NCBI GenBank assembly: GCA_942159475.1
Contig: OW804096.1
Location: forward strand, 16,392,906 to 16,456,905
DNA from: Sthenelais limicola
Taxonomy: Eukaryota > Annelida > Polychaeta > Phyllodocida > Sigalionidae
DNA: 64,000 nucleotides
Direction of reading: 5' to 3'
In this document: positions 33,601-48,600 of the stretch, piece by piece
Layout: each line of letters starts with the position of its first letter
Numbering within the stretch: the stretch's first letter is position 1
Program-made: the position numbers and the translations under genes
Notes under the pieces: model-generated
What the model was told of the DNA's origin: nothing
Databases searched by the model: none
What the model saw: the letters and a program-made list of their open reading frames with translations, nothing else

Positions 33601-36600
33601 CAACAATTGTAAGGGAACCAGACAACAATTGTAAGGGAACCAGACAACAATTGTAAGGGAACCAGACGACAATTGTAAGGGAAGCAGACAACAATTGTAG
33701 GGGGAGGCAGACGACAATTGTAAGGGAAGCAGACAACAATTGTAGGGGGACGCAGACGACAATTGTAAGGGAAGCAGACGACAATTGTAAGGGGACCAGA
33801 CGACAATTGTAAGGGAAGCAGACAACAATTGTAAGGGAACCAGACAACAATTGTAAGGGAAGGCAGACAACAATTGTAAGGGGAGCAGATGACAATTGTA
33901 AGGGAAGCAGACGACAATTGTAAGGGAAGGCAGACAACAATTGTAAGGGGAGCAGAGGGCAATTGTAAGGGAAGCAGACAACAATTGTAAGGGGAGCAGA
34001 CGACAATTGTAAGGGAACCAGACAACAATTGTAAGGGGAGCAGACGACAATTGTAAGGGAAGCAGACGACAATTGTAAGGGAAGCAGACAACAATTGTAA
34101 GGGAAGCAGACGACAATTGTAAGGGAAGCAGACAACAATTGTAAGGGAAGCAGACGACAATTGTAAGGGGAGCAGACGACAATTGTAAGGGAAGCAGACG
34201 ACAATTGTAAGGGAAGCAGACGACAATTGTAAGGGAAGCAGACAACAATTGTAAGGGAAGCAGAGGGCAATTGTAAGGGAAGCAGACAACAATTGTAAGG
34301 GGAGCAGACAACAATTGTAAGGGAACCAGACAACAATTGTAAGGGGAGCAGACGACAATTGTAAGGGAAGCAGACGACAATTGTAAGGGGAGCAGACAGC
34401 AATTGTAAGGGAAGCAGACGACAATTGTAATGGGAGCAGACGACAATTGTACCTTTCATGAGTAGAGGCATGAATGGGATGATGGGGGACGCCATCTTGG
34501 CTACAGCCAGCCGGTACGACCGGTGGTTTCTGGAAGGTTCCATCATCAACTCAAACTCAGCAAACATCTTCTTGAACTTGTTGGGTAATTTCTGAAAAAT
34601 AATTTATTAATTTGCTATTAAATGGTATTTCATAAACTTCATATTCAAACGAGAAAGATTCTATCTAAACACTTTAAAAAATAGAATGCAGCAGGGTCAT
34701 TTTGTAAATGGAAGGCTATTATGGTGTTTCATATTTTTAAATAAAAAATCAGTTATTAATCTGAATTAGTAAAACAATTAAAATATTAAATCATTAGGTC
34801 ATTTTTCAGGTCATCAGTTCAACAGTACTTTTCTCTTAAATTTAGTGTAAACAGAAGACAAAATACAGTTTAACCTAACCAAACAGATTGCTAGAATCAA
34901 TGCAATGCTGAATATACTCGAATTGACCTAGTATTGACCAAATTGCAGACTAATTTAGCAGAATTTACTCAAATGTGTACAGCTGCCAATTGTACATTTT
35001 CGGAAAATCTGACACATTAGTGAAAACACATTGGGGTGTGAGGAGGATAAGTGGATAAGTGAATATTTTCTATATTACGTTGACAAGAGGGAAGGAATAG
35101 GGGACTTGCTAGCTGCGATTTTGAATCTTGATTTGCATGGAATTATGGGACTAATGGTACAGTCTGAAATCTATAGAAAGCATGTCATGTTCAGCTTGGA
35201 CTATTTACTAATGCTCTAATGTCAGTATCCAAGTGTTTTATATGTTTCCATGACATAGGTCTCCATCCTTCCCATCATGCATTTGGTTTTCATAGATCAT
35301 TTATATAAGCTGTGATATTGGTGAAAACATTGTTGCAATTTTCGATAAAAATTTTGCTAGAATTTGTATGTCAGATTTCAACAGAATCCATCCCATGATG
35401 CACTGTAACCGACATGCGCAGTGGCACATGCAAGTCCCCTATCGTATGGTTAAGGGTCAGATTTTCAGAAAGTGTACAATTCAACTTCACCAATCTTCTC
35501 AAATAACCCAAATTTAAGGCGAAAATAAACTTCAAAATACACTTCAACATAACCAACCAGATCACTAGAATCAGTGCAATGCCAAATATACTTGAATTTA
35601 CCTAGTATTGGCCAAATTGCAACCTAATTTAGCATACTTTACTAAATGTGTACAGCTGCCAATTGTACATTTTCTGACAATCGTACCCTTAAACAAGCTA
35701 ATAACTTACCTCCCATGTCTGTGAGAGCCTAGAGACTGCTATATTACTTAATCCCATAACAATAGCAAAGAAGGAGTTGAGGTTCTGATATTCCTTGCAG
35801 CTGTGAAAAAAATAAGGAAATGACAGATTTATTATTATTATTATTATAATACTTTTATTCAAATCAGTATAATACAGTTACACGGTTTTTAGGAGCTGAA
35901 TTCGAATAGGTTAAACCCTCTGCTCACTCGCAGGTTTTCCTGGCTGACCACAGAACTGTTACTCCTCCATTAAATCAATACAGTGTGGATAATAATATGA
36001 CATTTGAACGTTTGACATTTTAGTAAATTTTTAATTTTTGAAATGGCAACGCATGAAAACTACCAGATATATTTTTTTTTTCATAAGAAATTTGTTTTTC
36101 GTTGTTGATGTTGCTTTTATTAATCCTTGTGGTACAGCTCGATATTTTCATCGTTGTTTTTTTTTTGTTTTTTTTTGTTTTCGTTTGTATCCAAATTGTT
36201 TAATATTGTGACCAATAAAAGGTGTATTAAAGATGAGCGGTTGCCATGGAAACGACTATTCTCATGAACTATTTACCAAAATAGAAAAAGGATCAGAATA
36301 ACGGATCCTGCACCAATGAAACCCCCAGTCTAATGGTATCACACTTGCACATCAGAAAACAGCTAATGAAATTATTATGTTTTATCAGAAAACAAAAATA
36401 TATTTTAATTCCTTGCCCTGAAAACAATATGTAAAGAAGACCAATGCACGAACATTTATCAGCGCGAAAATAAATATGTTTATAATATGTCCTTCAGACT
36501 AATTGCCTAATTCGAAAATGACTTGATTGAATGCCTACGTTTCCTGTATCATATCTCATACCATTTTAGAAGCCATTAAGAAGTCCATTTAATTTAGAAT

Positions 36601-39600
36601 TCCATTTAATTAAGAAATCCATTTAATTAACTTTGTACGTTGAGACTAGTTTTCAGCAATAAAAGAAAATCAAACAATAAAATTAATCGATAGGAAATTC
36701 CAAGCATAGCAAAATATGTCAAAGTTGGTAGTTTATTGGTCAAATTAGAATAATTTGATTCAATTTAGATTAATTTTGTTATTATACATTTTAGTACCAG
36801 TACCATGAACGTATCGCCAAACAAATGGGTTTGGGGAAATCATAAAACATTTTTAATTAACATGTTAATTATGGGGATATGTGCTATTAATCGGAAACTT
36901 GATTAACATTCAGGGAAACAGAGTGATCAACAAAAATTAATGTTGGCGGCATTTTTATATACAGACCAACAAGAGGGCTTGATAAAGCAAGCAATTAGAA
37001 ACATTTACAACATAATGATATGATTCAAGGAAACCTATCTTGATTGCCGCGACATATTAACCCCGTTAGACCGTCTTTATCATTGTTTAATTGTGGGTTA
37101 GAGAGATTCACACAACACAAGAATTTACAAACTATGAAAATCTTTTAAAAATGTATGTATTATTTGACTTTAAAAACCTTTATTTTGCATATCCACACAA
37201 CACAAGAGTGGAGATGCATTTTTAAAGTTCATGATGTTTATATAAAATAAAATTACGTCCAATTTTTTATTGTTATTTGGTAAATAAAATTATTCCACGA
37301 TTGGGCCGTGAGAGTGAAGTGTATTGTATGTACACCACTCTCACGACTAGTGATATATTGTTGCCTCATACTCCAATATATGGGTCAGATCTTCAGAAAA
37401 TGTACAATTCATTATCACCAATCCTCTCAAATAACCCACATTTAAGACAAAAATGAGCTTCAGAATACAGTTTAACATAACAGAACTGATACTTTAAACC
37501 AATGCGATGCCAAATATACTCATAAATATTTTGTATTTATCATTTTTCAGTCTAACTTAACAAAATTTCCTAAATGTGTAGAGCTGTCAATTGTACATTT
37601 TCTGAAAATCTGACCCATATAGTAGCTCCCCCCCCCCCCTCCCCACTGAGGGATGAAAAGTACATGCTTTTTTGTTCCGGCCTTTGAAAAGTACCCCCCT
37701 TTCCGCAAATTTTCAAGGTATTTTATCTCCCCTTTTTGTGGCAAAAGGCAGAATATCAGTGAGAACTGTCCACCTTGTACTCCACACTATGGTAATCTTA
37801 CTATAATACCTGCAAGTCATACTGTACTGTTTCTCATAAGTATTGTCCTTGTAAATATGATGACAACGATTCCTTTGCGATTTAAGACTTAAGGGTGGTC
37901 TCCACTGGTTGTGGTAAGCTCTGCGGTAAACCTTGCGATGGTTTGTGCTGGTTCTATAGGTGGAGAGGAGTGACGAGATCTTGCCTACATGGATCACTTG
38001 GCCATGTAGGCAGGACCTCGCCACTTCACACCATCGCAAGGCTTACCACAGAGCTTACTGCAGGGCCTACCGCAGCCAGTGGAGACCCCCCCTTTATTTG
38101 TCTCTGACACATCACATTCGTACAACATCTTATACTTACTACGATGCAATTTTGATGAATTTGCGTAGCAGCTGAACGCGTTTGCCGACGCTAGAACTGA
38201 GACACATCTCCGTCACCACCCAGAACTGGATCTCATTGAAGCGGCGCAGGAAGACATCCAGATTGGCAGTGATTCGCCGGAACTTGTGGCGCCCGAATAC
38301 CAAGTAGATTAACTCATACTGCAAAGAGATTGATACATGGGTCAGATTTTCAGAAAGTGTACAATTTACCTTCCCCAATGCTCTCAAATAACCCAAATTT
38401 AAGACAAAAATAAGGTTCAAAATACTGTTCAACATAACCAAACAGATTGTTTGAATCAAGGCAATACTAAATACACTCAAATATACCTAGTGTTGATGAT
38501 TTAGCAGAATTTACAAAATATGTTGATCTGCCAATTGTACATTTTCTGAAAATCTGACCCACATAGTTATTGGTATGAGGTAGCTCAAAGGGGCAATAGG
38601 GGATTTGCATGTGCCACTGCTCATGTCTGTTACTGTAAATGAGTGGATACATGCATGTGGGGACACATGTGTTATAAATGTCCTTCCCCTGCACAGCCCT
38701 TCCCTACATGAGTCAGAAAATGTACAATAATCCCTTTCACCAAATCCTCTCAAATAACCCAAATTGAAACAAACGTGAGTGAAATACAGTTCAACATAAA
38801 CATAATGTATATCTCTTTTACATATGTTTTGTCCCTAAACTGTCAGGACAAAAATGTTTCATAGTAAATATCCAGCATATCCAACATATTTTTTTTTTCA
38901 AATATCATTTTACTTTTCTAAGCTATTCCAACACATAACCAACATAACTTATGGATATCTTAATATCCGAAGAGATACTTTCTTTTCTTTCTCTCACAGA
39001 GATATCCATATAGCCATCTTTCTTATGCCAGAGTCAGTTGCTCATTTTTATATAGTACTATGTGGTGTCTGAATCCCTTAGGCTATTCTCATGGACCAGA
39101 AATTCGACCTACGTAAAGTTGGTTATTATATGATACATTTCATTTCTGTTAAAGAATAAATATTAGTTTGATAATTGTTTTGTAGGTAATGGCCAAGAAA
39201 TAGTGGTTGTGTGTGGATAAATTGCATTTATTTGTATATATTGATATCTTTTAAATTATAAAAATGATAAAGGTGCGCAAGTCGAAAAGAAGCGAAAAGG
39301 AAGCAGTCCTATATTATAACTGTCATATTGGAAAAAAAGCAACTGTGATGTGTCATAACAGCAGATGACACAGGTCATAGACATACCTGTGATAGGGCAG
39401 TGGTAATAGTAAAAAGACTCGTTGTATAATGGGAGAAAAGATCTCAGTAATGAAGAAATAGTCGGTGCCATGAAACTATTTGTTCCAGGAATAGGAATAT
39501 CTGCTGGGTAATAGGAAAAGGTGCCTTAGTAATGTATTATGGGTATGAGTAATATGTGCAAAAAAGAGGAAAAGTCTGTAATATTACATATATCGTACAG

Positions 39601-42600
39601 CTGACGACTCTGGGATACAGCAACATAGTTCAGTTATTTTTTATTCAATTGATCCTTCAACATAATATTCTAAGTCATTCCCTACAAATGAATTGCCTAG
39701 TCCTGAAAAGGACCTTTATGCACATACACTAAAAACAAGGGGACGGAATAAAAAAGATTATATATCAGTTCTTGTTCGTCCAATTCTGTTAATCTATTCC
39801 AATAAAAGGATTCAAATAGTTAGACAATGTTTTCTAAGTCCACACTCCTTCCAGTTTCTTCAGGTAATTCGTTCCACAGGATTCAACCACAATAAAAAGC
39901 ATTTCTTTTCATACGTTCAGATTTTGGAATAAAAGTTATATCAATTATTATATATAAGGATGGGCCTATATAACCTTGAACTTTTGTAGCTTGAACCATG
40001 ACATGACCTATACTTCCAACGGTCGCAAGTATGTATAGGTTAAGGTTATAAGGGTCAGATTTTCAGAAAATGTACAATTCAACTTCGCCAATCTTCTCAA
40101 ATAACCCAAATTTTAGACGAAAATCAAGTTCAAAATACAGTTCAAGCTAACCAAACAGATTGCTAGAATCAATGCAGTGCCGAATATATTCGAATTTACC
40201 TAGTATTGACCAAACTGCCGCGTAATTTAGCAGAATTTACTAAATGTGTACAACTGCCAATTGTACATTTTCTGAAAATCTGACCCATAAATGTGTGTGT
40301 GTGGCGGGGGAGGGGGGTGTTCGGTTAAAGGATCTCTATTTCTTTCTTTTTCTTCATGGTTCAGAGTTTACAGAAATGACCTGCCCCAACCTTTAGCTAC
40401 CACCCAACCGTTCTTTCTTCCAATTAATACCATCAGTTATCCAGCCTGGGAAAGTCCCCACTACACCTTAAGACCCTGAACAAACAAACCATGCAGGGTA
40501 GGGCGGAAATAGAAGCAAACTGCAATAACAGCACCAGTGTATGTCAGAGAATAACATGAATAACTAAATGTGAGAATTTAAAAGAAAACCAAAGAAGATA
40601 TTAGTGAAATTACAAAGTAAAATGACTCGAGAATTAAACAAATGTAAAAAGGCTGCCTGCACTGCGATTCAAATTCACAATGTCCAGTTTGGCAGTCTTA
40701 ATTAGATTCTAACCACTTGACTATAGGGGGCTGTAGAGAACATGCATAAACACTGGGCATATCGATTGATGCATCACATTTTAGGTTTAATTTAATACCC
40801 CGCCATTCTCCTCATGGGGATTGAGGAGAATGGGGAAATACATTTTGAAGGTCCCTGATTTAATGATTCAAATTAATTATAAAAATATATCTTGCATCTG
40901 CAATCAATTTCTACAATATGCGAATGCAAGCATTCTAGGTCTGCGTGTTTCCTGGACAATTCTCGAAAATAAGCTCATAGCGCGAAAATAAGCTATCCGA
41001 CCACCACGCCACCTGGAGGCTGAGATAAAGCTAAGGCGGGAGCTTCCGGTCATGGCAGTCGCAACCTTAGAAATAGAGTAGGCCTAAACATGATTATACC
41101 CATACACTCATTGCTCGGCCTCTACTCTTTCAAATAGGTAAAATTATATACCTACGGATAGCTGAGAATATACTCTTTTCATATTTTCTAATCCCGTGAC
41201 CATTTTTACATTTATTGCTGGTGTTATTGCCGTTTTTGCGGGTGGCGGTCAGCGCAAACACCTAAGGCGGAAGCTTCCGTCTCAGCCTACTGGGAGATAT
41301 TCCAGCATTCAGCGCCACTGGTGTTACATTCCCACGCTATCTGGCTATCTGGGTTCAGCACAATTAACATGTATAAATAGATACCCATCCTTAAGATAAG
41401 TTTAAGGGCAAAACCCAACGTCAACTATCGAACGTCTCCCTTTTACATCATTCTACCTTCCTTTAACATTCAATGGCTGTAATTTAAATTTCTAGTTCTA
41501 GCTTTAGGGTGGATCCGAGTCACTTTATGGGTCAGATTTCCAGAAAATGTACAATTGGCAGCTCTACACATTTAGTAATTTCAGCCAAATTAGGCTGAAA
41601 TTTGGTCAATATTAGGTAAATTCGAGTACATTTGGCATTGCTTTGATTCTAGCAATCTGTTTGGTGAGGTTAAACTGTGTTTTGAACTTTATTTTCGTCT
41701 GAAATTTGGGTTATTTGAGAGGATTGGTGAAGTTTTTTTTGTTTTTTTTAAAATAAATTTCATTGACAGAAGTTCTACAAGTATGCAGTATTTCTCATTC
41801 GCCACAAAAAGCATTTAAATATGTTTAATTGTACATTTTCTGAAAATCTGACCCTTATACCCCCTTCTCTACAATCAAAATAATCTTATTACAGAAGCTC
41901 ATGAATCAAATCTTTAAATTAATAATATATTCATATCGTTTATTTAAAGATGTTAGGCAGCAAAGACTACACTATTGTTGTTATTATTCGCAATAGCAAA
42001 GTATTATTCTACGAATTTGGAATTTTCAGACCTGGCTTTATAAACTGAAGTTAAATGTTACATGTTTCAGGACAATGAGTCACAAGTCGCTAAATTGACA
42101 TTTTTCAAAGTAGATTATTTATAAGAACCCTTGCTTAGAATGTTTTCATGTTTGGAGTTCTCGGAGCTGCTAGTAGCATAAATACAGGTACCAAATTTCA
42201 AGACACTGTAATAAAAATATCTTGCATTACTACGCTAATCTTATAGAGTATATTTAGCTTCTTTACTAGTAATTGTTCACCTCAAAGATATTGAAAACTC
42301 ATTTTTTGAAAAAAGAATATCAAATCCAAAATATAGAAATACTTATTAAATGTCCTTAATGTTTACTATCATTGGAATCGGCTTGATCTCATCGTTTCAA
42401 ATATGATGATATCTCAAAATCCATATTTTGCGACTTATGACTCATTAATTTTGCCTAAAACAGATCACAAATAATAAGGACTGGGATCATGTCCCAATCC
42501 TGTTTGCTCAAGGCTTTTGTCAGAGCAACATCCCTGAATATATAGAACGTGTAAAAATTGGACGTGGGGTTAATTAAATGTTTTATTGTATTAAGCCTTT

Positions 42601-45600
42601 AATATCAAAACATTGAATATTTAAATGAAACAATTTGTTTGTTTGTTTTTGTATTAATAAGCTCCTGTAATGAATAGACTATTTTCAGCGTACATACTAT
42701 ATTACCATCCTTACATAGTATACTACCAAGATGTACTAGGGTCAGATTTTCAGAAAATGTACAATTACTAGATCTACCCATTTAGGAAATTCTCCTAAAT
42801 CGGGCTGAAAAATTAAGAATACCAGGTATATCTGAGTATATTTGGTATCACATTGATTTAAAGTGTCAGTTCTGTTATGTTAAACTGTAGTTTGAAGCTT
42901 ATTTTTGTCTTAAATGCGGGCTATTTGAGAGGATTGGGGAAGGTGAATTGTACATTTTCTGAAAATCTGACCCACTAGCATTAAGTAAGTTAAATCACAA
43001 ATTAGACCGGTCGATTATACATACTAACATCAATAACTTTTTTGATTTTCTACATATGATAAGACAGTGTGACACAATATGGTGATGAACAATGAGATGA
43101 ATGTTGGGTTGAAAGACGCCTTGCGCCCATTCATAGAGGCCGAAAATCTCTTCAGAAGAAGTTAAATAATCCAGAATTAATATGTTCGCGTGTCACTGAG
43201 CTTGACTAGGACTAACTAATGACACAAAAAGTCCAATGCAATTAAATCAATCAGACAAACACATTCTAAGCCAAGTTTCGAATTCAGGATACAATATGTT
43301 TTCCCTGATTCCCCCTGCCTCCTCCCCTGCCTTCTCCCCTGCCTCCCCCTGCCTCCCCCTGCCTCCCCCTGCCTCCCCCTGCCTCCCTGCCTCTCTCTGC
43401 CTCCCGCTACCTCCCCCTACCTCCCCCTGCCTCCCTCTGCCTCCCCCTGCCTCTCTCTGCCTCCCGCTACCTCCCCCTACCTCCCCCTGCCTCCCCCTGC
43501 CTCCCCCTGCCTCCCCCTGCCTCCCCCTGCCTCCCCCTGCCTCCCTGCCTCTCTCTGCCTCCCGCTACCTCCCCCTACCTCCCCCTGCCTCCCCCTGCCT
43601 CCCCCTGCCTCCCCCTGCCTCCCCCTGCCTCCCCCTGCCTCCCCCTGCCTCCCCCTGCCTCCCCCTGCCTCCCCCTGCCTCCCCCTGCCTCCCCCTGCCT
43701 CCCCCTGCCTCTCTCTGCCTCCCCCTGCCTCCCCCTGCCTCCCCCTGCCTCCCCCTGCCTCCCCCTGCCTCCCTCTGCCTCCCCCCTGCCTCTCTCTGCC
43801 TCGCCCAGCCTCCCCCTGCCTCTCTCTACCTCCCCCTGCCTCTCTCTGCCTCTCTCTGCCTCCCCCTACCTCCCCCAGCCTCTCTCTGCCTCCCTCTGCC
43901 TCCCCCCTGCCTCTCTCTGCCTCGCCCAGCCTCCCCCTGCCTCTCTCTACCTCCCCCTGCCTCTCTCTGCCTCTCTCTGCCTCCCACTGCCTCTCTCTGC
44001 CTCCCCCTGCTTCCCCTGCCTCCCCCTGCCTCCCCCTGCCTCCCCCTGGCTCCCCCTGCCTCCCCTTGCCTCCCCCTGCCTCTCTCTGCCTCTCTCTGCC
44101 TCCCCCTGCCTCCTCCCTCTGCCTCTCTCTACCTCTCTCTACCTCCCCCTGCCTCCCCCTGCCTCCCCCTGCGTCCCCCTACCTCTCTCTGCCTCCCCCT
44201 GCCCTCCCCACCTGCCCCCCAGCCACACACACCGATTATGAAATCCCGGGTCGTGCTCAGGTTTAGCCCCTCAAGCGTAACCGAGCGTGACATCTCTCTC
44301 CTGTCCCCATTCGCTCCCCCAATGTCAGTCCATCCCACATATAAAGCCCCACTTGCACCATCCTTCTAGTGATCGGTACACTCTGCCCAATACAACAACA
44401 TTTATCCACCTGTCTGCATACCCATGGATCACACATACCTGGATATTAAAGTATTGATAATCTATTGATTGGTAATTGATTCCTTCCATAGGTCTCCCAA
44501 TATATAATGGAATACCTGAGCAGGTGAGTGGCACTGTTTGGTAACTTGTCTTATTGTCTAATTAATAGGTCAAATTGTCAGAAAATGTACAATTCACCTT
44601 CCCCAATCCTCTCAAATAATCCAAATCTAACAGAAAAATTAGGTTCAAAATGCACCTTAAAACTAAGAAAGAGATACTTTTAATCAACACAATGCCAAAG
44701 ATACCTGGATATGCATATCATTTGAAATATTCCACTTTAATTTACCAGAAGTTACTAAATTGGTAGAGCTGACGATTGTACATTTTCTGACAATCTGACC
44801 CTAATATACATCTGTGATGATGTCTAACTGCCACTGTAACGAAAAATTTAAATTGTAAATTGTATATACTTGGAAAATACCACTTGTTTTAGACGAAAAG
44901 ATCATAACCACCTCACTCACTAGGGCAATAGCACGTAAGTACAAACAGACAGTAGGGAGATTTAGCAACCACAACGCTAACGCTAACACTAACGCTAACG
45001 TATCTTTTATGAGGGGTACATCTTCAGTAGGTGTGCTATTGTTAGCATGCCTACCTGAGATACAGACATCAATTACGCTAAGAGGCGGGTCAATACGTTC
45101 CCAATGTATGTCCATTTCATTTTTATGTACAAATGAGCGGGAGGTGCTTTTCTTTGTATACAGGTGTAACACACTACTCACATTCATGAAATTGTGTGTT
45201 TTTTTGCCCTCTGAAAACACCTCTCCACCACTAAAACTGATAGAATTCTGCCATTACATACGGCCCACCCTATCGTGAGAAACTAGCATTTACATTAGCG
45301 TTAGCGTTGTGGTTGCTAAATGTCCCTATTAACTATTATCACCCTCATTGATCTCCCTCCCATCTCATTATTTTCATATCACCTATCACCTTATTAAAAT
45401 AACTCGACTGTACTGTACACAGACTATGAATATATTGAATAGAGTACTAGGAAACTTATATTTCTTATAATTATGTAGGAAACGAATTGAAATGTTGTAT
45501 GCACCCAACGAATTGTATAAACGCACGGTCATGATCCCAACGAAAATCACTCTTCTGAGTGAGAGTGTTCTGGCCACCCATGAATAGCATCGTTCAAAAT

Positions 45601-48600
45601 AAATAATGTTTTGTTCTGTAGCCCAATCTTCCCTATGAAGTACACTATCTGTGGGTGCCTAATCTAGGTAGTGTAGCATTGCAACAATGATTCATTCTAA
45701 ACTATAACAAAACTCTATTTCAAATCATAACAATAATCTCCAGTATTTTAAATAACAACAATGATCTATTATCAATTATAAAAACAGATCTATTATCAAT
45801 TATAACAATGATCTATTGTAAATTATAACACTAATCGATTTTGAATTATCACAATAATCTACCGTGGAACCTCTCATTTGTGATGTGTTTCAGGAAAATG
45901 AGTCACAAGTCGCCAAAAATAGATTTTGAGATACCATTATATTTGGAAAGATGAGATCAAGCCGATTCCAATGATAGTATACAGTCAAATGATCTAATAA
46001 GTATTTCTATATTTTAAGTTTGGTATTTTAATTTTTGAAAAAAAAAAAGTTTCCATTATTTCTGTGGGTGAATAAACAGTAAAGTAACTAAATTTACTCC
46101 ATATGAGGACCTTTAAAACGAAAGGATATATTACATAGATTGCCCTGAAATCTGATATATCGATTGATATAGCTATAAGTGATAAACCCTCCAAAAATTA
46201 GAACATTCCAAAAATGTGATCTTTTGAAAAAAGACTTTTTTTGCGACTTATGACTCATTTTCCTCAAACACATCACATTTGAATTAGTAAAGCTTTTTAT
46301 TCAATCAATGAGTGTTATAGTCTAAGGGGTTTCTCCAGCATCAGGGAGGTGTTCAGCCGCCTCAAGCGTTTCTTACACTCCTCTTGTGCAGGGACAATAA
46401 TGTGTCTGTTTATGTTTTTTATTGGTTCCATTTTATCAATATTCTCAACATTCCAATCAAAAGTTATGAAGAATGTCATCGAAATAATCAATAATAATAA
46501 ACGATAACAAACGATAGCAGATATAGCGAACAGCGCCACCCAGTCTAGGCCCCAGGTTGAGAGAGTCCCTTCAAATTGAGAGAAAGCCTCACACTCAAAA
46601 CCGCAAAGTGCCATTTTAATTCCATTATCTCGTGTATTGAGGTTAAAATCATTGCTTGTTTATCAATATTTTCCGGTGGTCGATGTAGTTGATGTGATAG
46701 CTAGGTAATAAAGCCTTTATTCATGGTTCAATTGATCTCAATCGTATCTTTATCTCGTTAAACCATGGTTGCAGTACAATTTCATTCACATAAAACACTT
46801 TCTGTCTGTCATTATTCCGACACACTATTTTGCCTCTACATTAATCCATCAATTAAGAATTGCCATCCCTGATATACAGTGATACCACCTGCTTCTACCA
46901 TAGATTAATTATATACATTTGTATATAATTATGTGAGTAAGCGGATATTGATTCTATTTAACTACTAGAGCATATTTAAAGAAGATCATTATTATATATT
47001 AAAATCGACCATTCTTGTAATGTATTATAGATCATTGTTTATAATTTATAATAGAGAGAAACCGTCTCAATTCTACTTCATACAAAATGAAAAACATTAC
47101 TAGTATTAAAACTAAATACAGACAAAACATAATATAACAACACAGTACAGCGAAAGGGTAGGAAGACATCAAGAGAGTTGAGATGTCTCATGAATGAAAT
47201 GGAAGGTAGTGATGGCTAAAGCCTGGGTTCCACTGCCCCGCTACTTCTCCCGCTACTCCTCCCACTTCTTCATTAAAGAAGAGGGAGCAGTAGTGGGAAA
47301 GTAACAGAGATGAGTGCTATTGGCTCCCGCTACATAGCCATGTTACTTCCCGCTTCTTTTGGCGGATTTTCTCAGCGTAGAGAGCACCACTCTATATTGT
47401 TCAACATAACCAAACAGACTGTTTGAATCAAGGGAATACAAAATACGCTCATAAATACCTGGTGTTGATGATTTTTCAGTCCACTTTAGCAGAATTTACA
47501 AAATAATGTTGATCTGCCAATTGTACATTTTCTGAAAATTTGACCCATTATTGGACGAGATTGCACAGCAAAGTTTTGAAACCATGATGAAGACACAAAG
47601 GCTGGAGTGATTTCTTAGACCAACCGAATATTGAAATTACCTTACTAATATTAATAGTTGGAGGATTGAGGCAACTCAACTGAAAACGACCATGTTCGTA
47701 GTTTTGTAGTCTTTTATTTGGCGACCCTACTTACTAATATTAAAATTACCTTACCTGCACATAGGCTATAGTCTGCCTTAGAAATAAGGCACTGACAAAG
47801 ATGCACTGGGCAAGATCTGCTTATTCTAGGCTCAGAGTTGAGGGAGCCCCTCCAAACAGAGGAAAAGCCTCAAAATGCCATTAAAATCCGATTAAGAAGC
47901 TTACTCCAATCACTGACATACCAGGAATATCATAAGCACAGTAATTGTACTGACGTACATAATACCTAATTTTAAAGATCGAGATATCAATGGGTAGACA
48001 TATTAGGGATGGATGGTGGGGTGATATCTATTTAAAGATCTTATCAATTTATTGCTATGATGTTATATGATGTTATATTGCTCTAAAAACACTTATGACG
48101 AAGCCAAATAATTATGGCATTGACGTAATTCATAATTCCGTCCATATAGAATGTAGTACATAATATGTAACCATAATATAAGGAACACCTAATGTTCCAT
48201 CATAACTACTATGGGTAATGTTGTTATCGAAGAATTGTGATATAACTACTATAGCGATGTTATGAATATAAATGGAAAGGTCTTCACTAAGACTTAAATA
48301 CTACTAAAATACTTTTTGTATGTAAAAATTGGAACCAATGGAGCGTAACTCATGTATGATTATTTATGTAAATCACGAGATATGTATGTTATTCAAATTT
48401 TTTTAGGACTCAGTGGAAGACCTACTCTGTAGAATTGTACGCCCCTTTCATGACTCTGTAACTGTTGATGAATCATGAATAAAAATTCAATATATATGTA
48501 GTGAACCTGCTGAAAAATGCCATTGCCTTGACGGGGAACCGAACCCCGGCCCTTTGGATTGACGCTCCAATGCTCTACCACTGAGCTATCGCGGCAAGCA

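Noticed and set aside
33451..34450. CRISPR array
   Set aside because: Units are contiguous 22-bp repeats with no unique spacers, in a eukaryotic intron.
33409..34567. Three overlapping minus-strand frames of 325-381 codons
   Set aside because: They are the three phases of the 22-bp minisatellite. Only the frame continuing the EPAC exon is discussed, and only as a possible retention product.
43236..44369. 377-codon Pro/Leu/Ser-rich open frame
   Set aside because: It is produced by the GCCTCCCCCT tandem repeat. There is no start context, domain or splice support, and similar frames exist in other phases.
44801..45278. Open frames of 139 and 89 codons on opposite strands
   Set aside because: They coincide with family E MITE and its (CGCTAA)n arrays; no conserved protein features.
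46315..46614. 99-codon minus-strand frame with a hydrophobic segment
   Set aside because: No promoter, splice or family support, and some of its sequence recurs near 47830, so it is probably repeat-derived.
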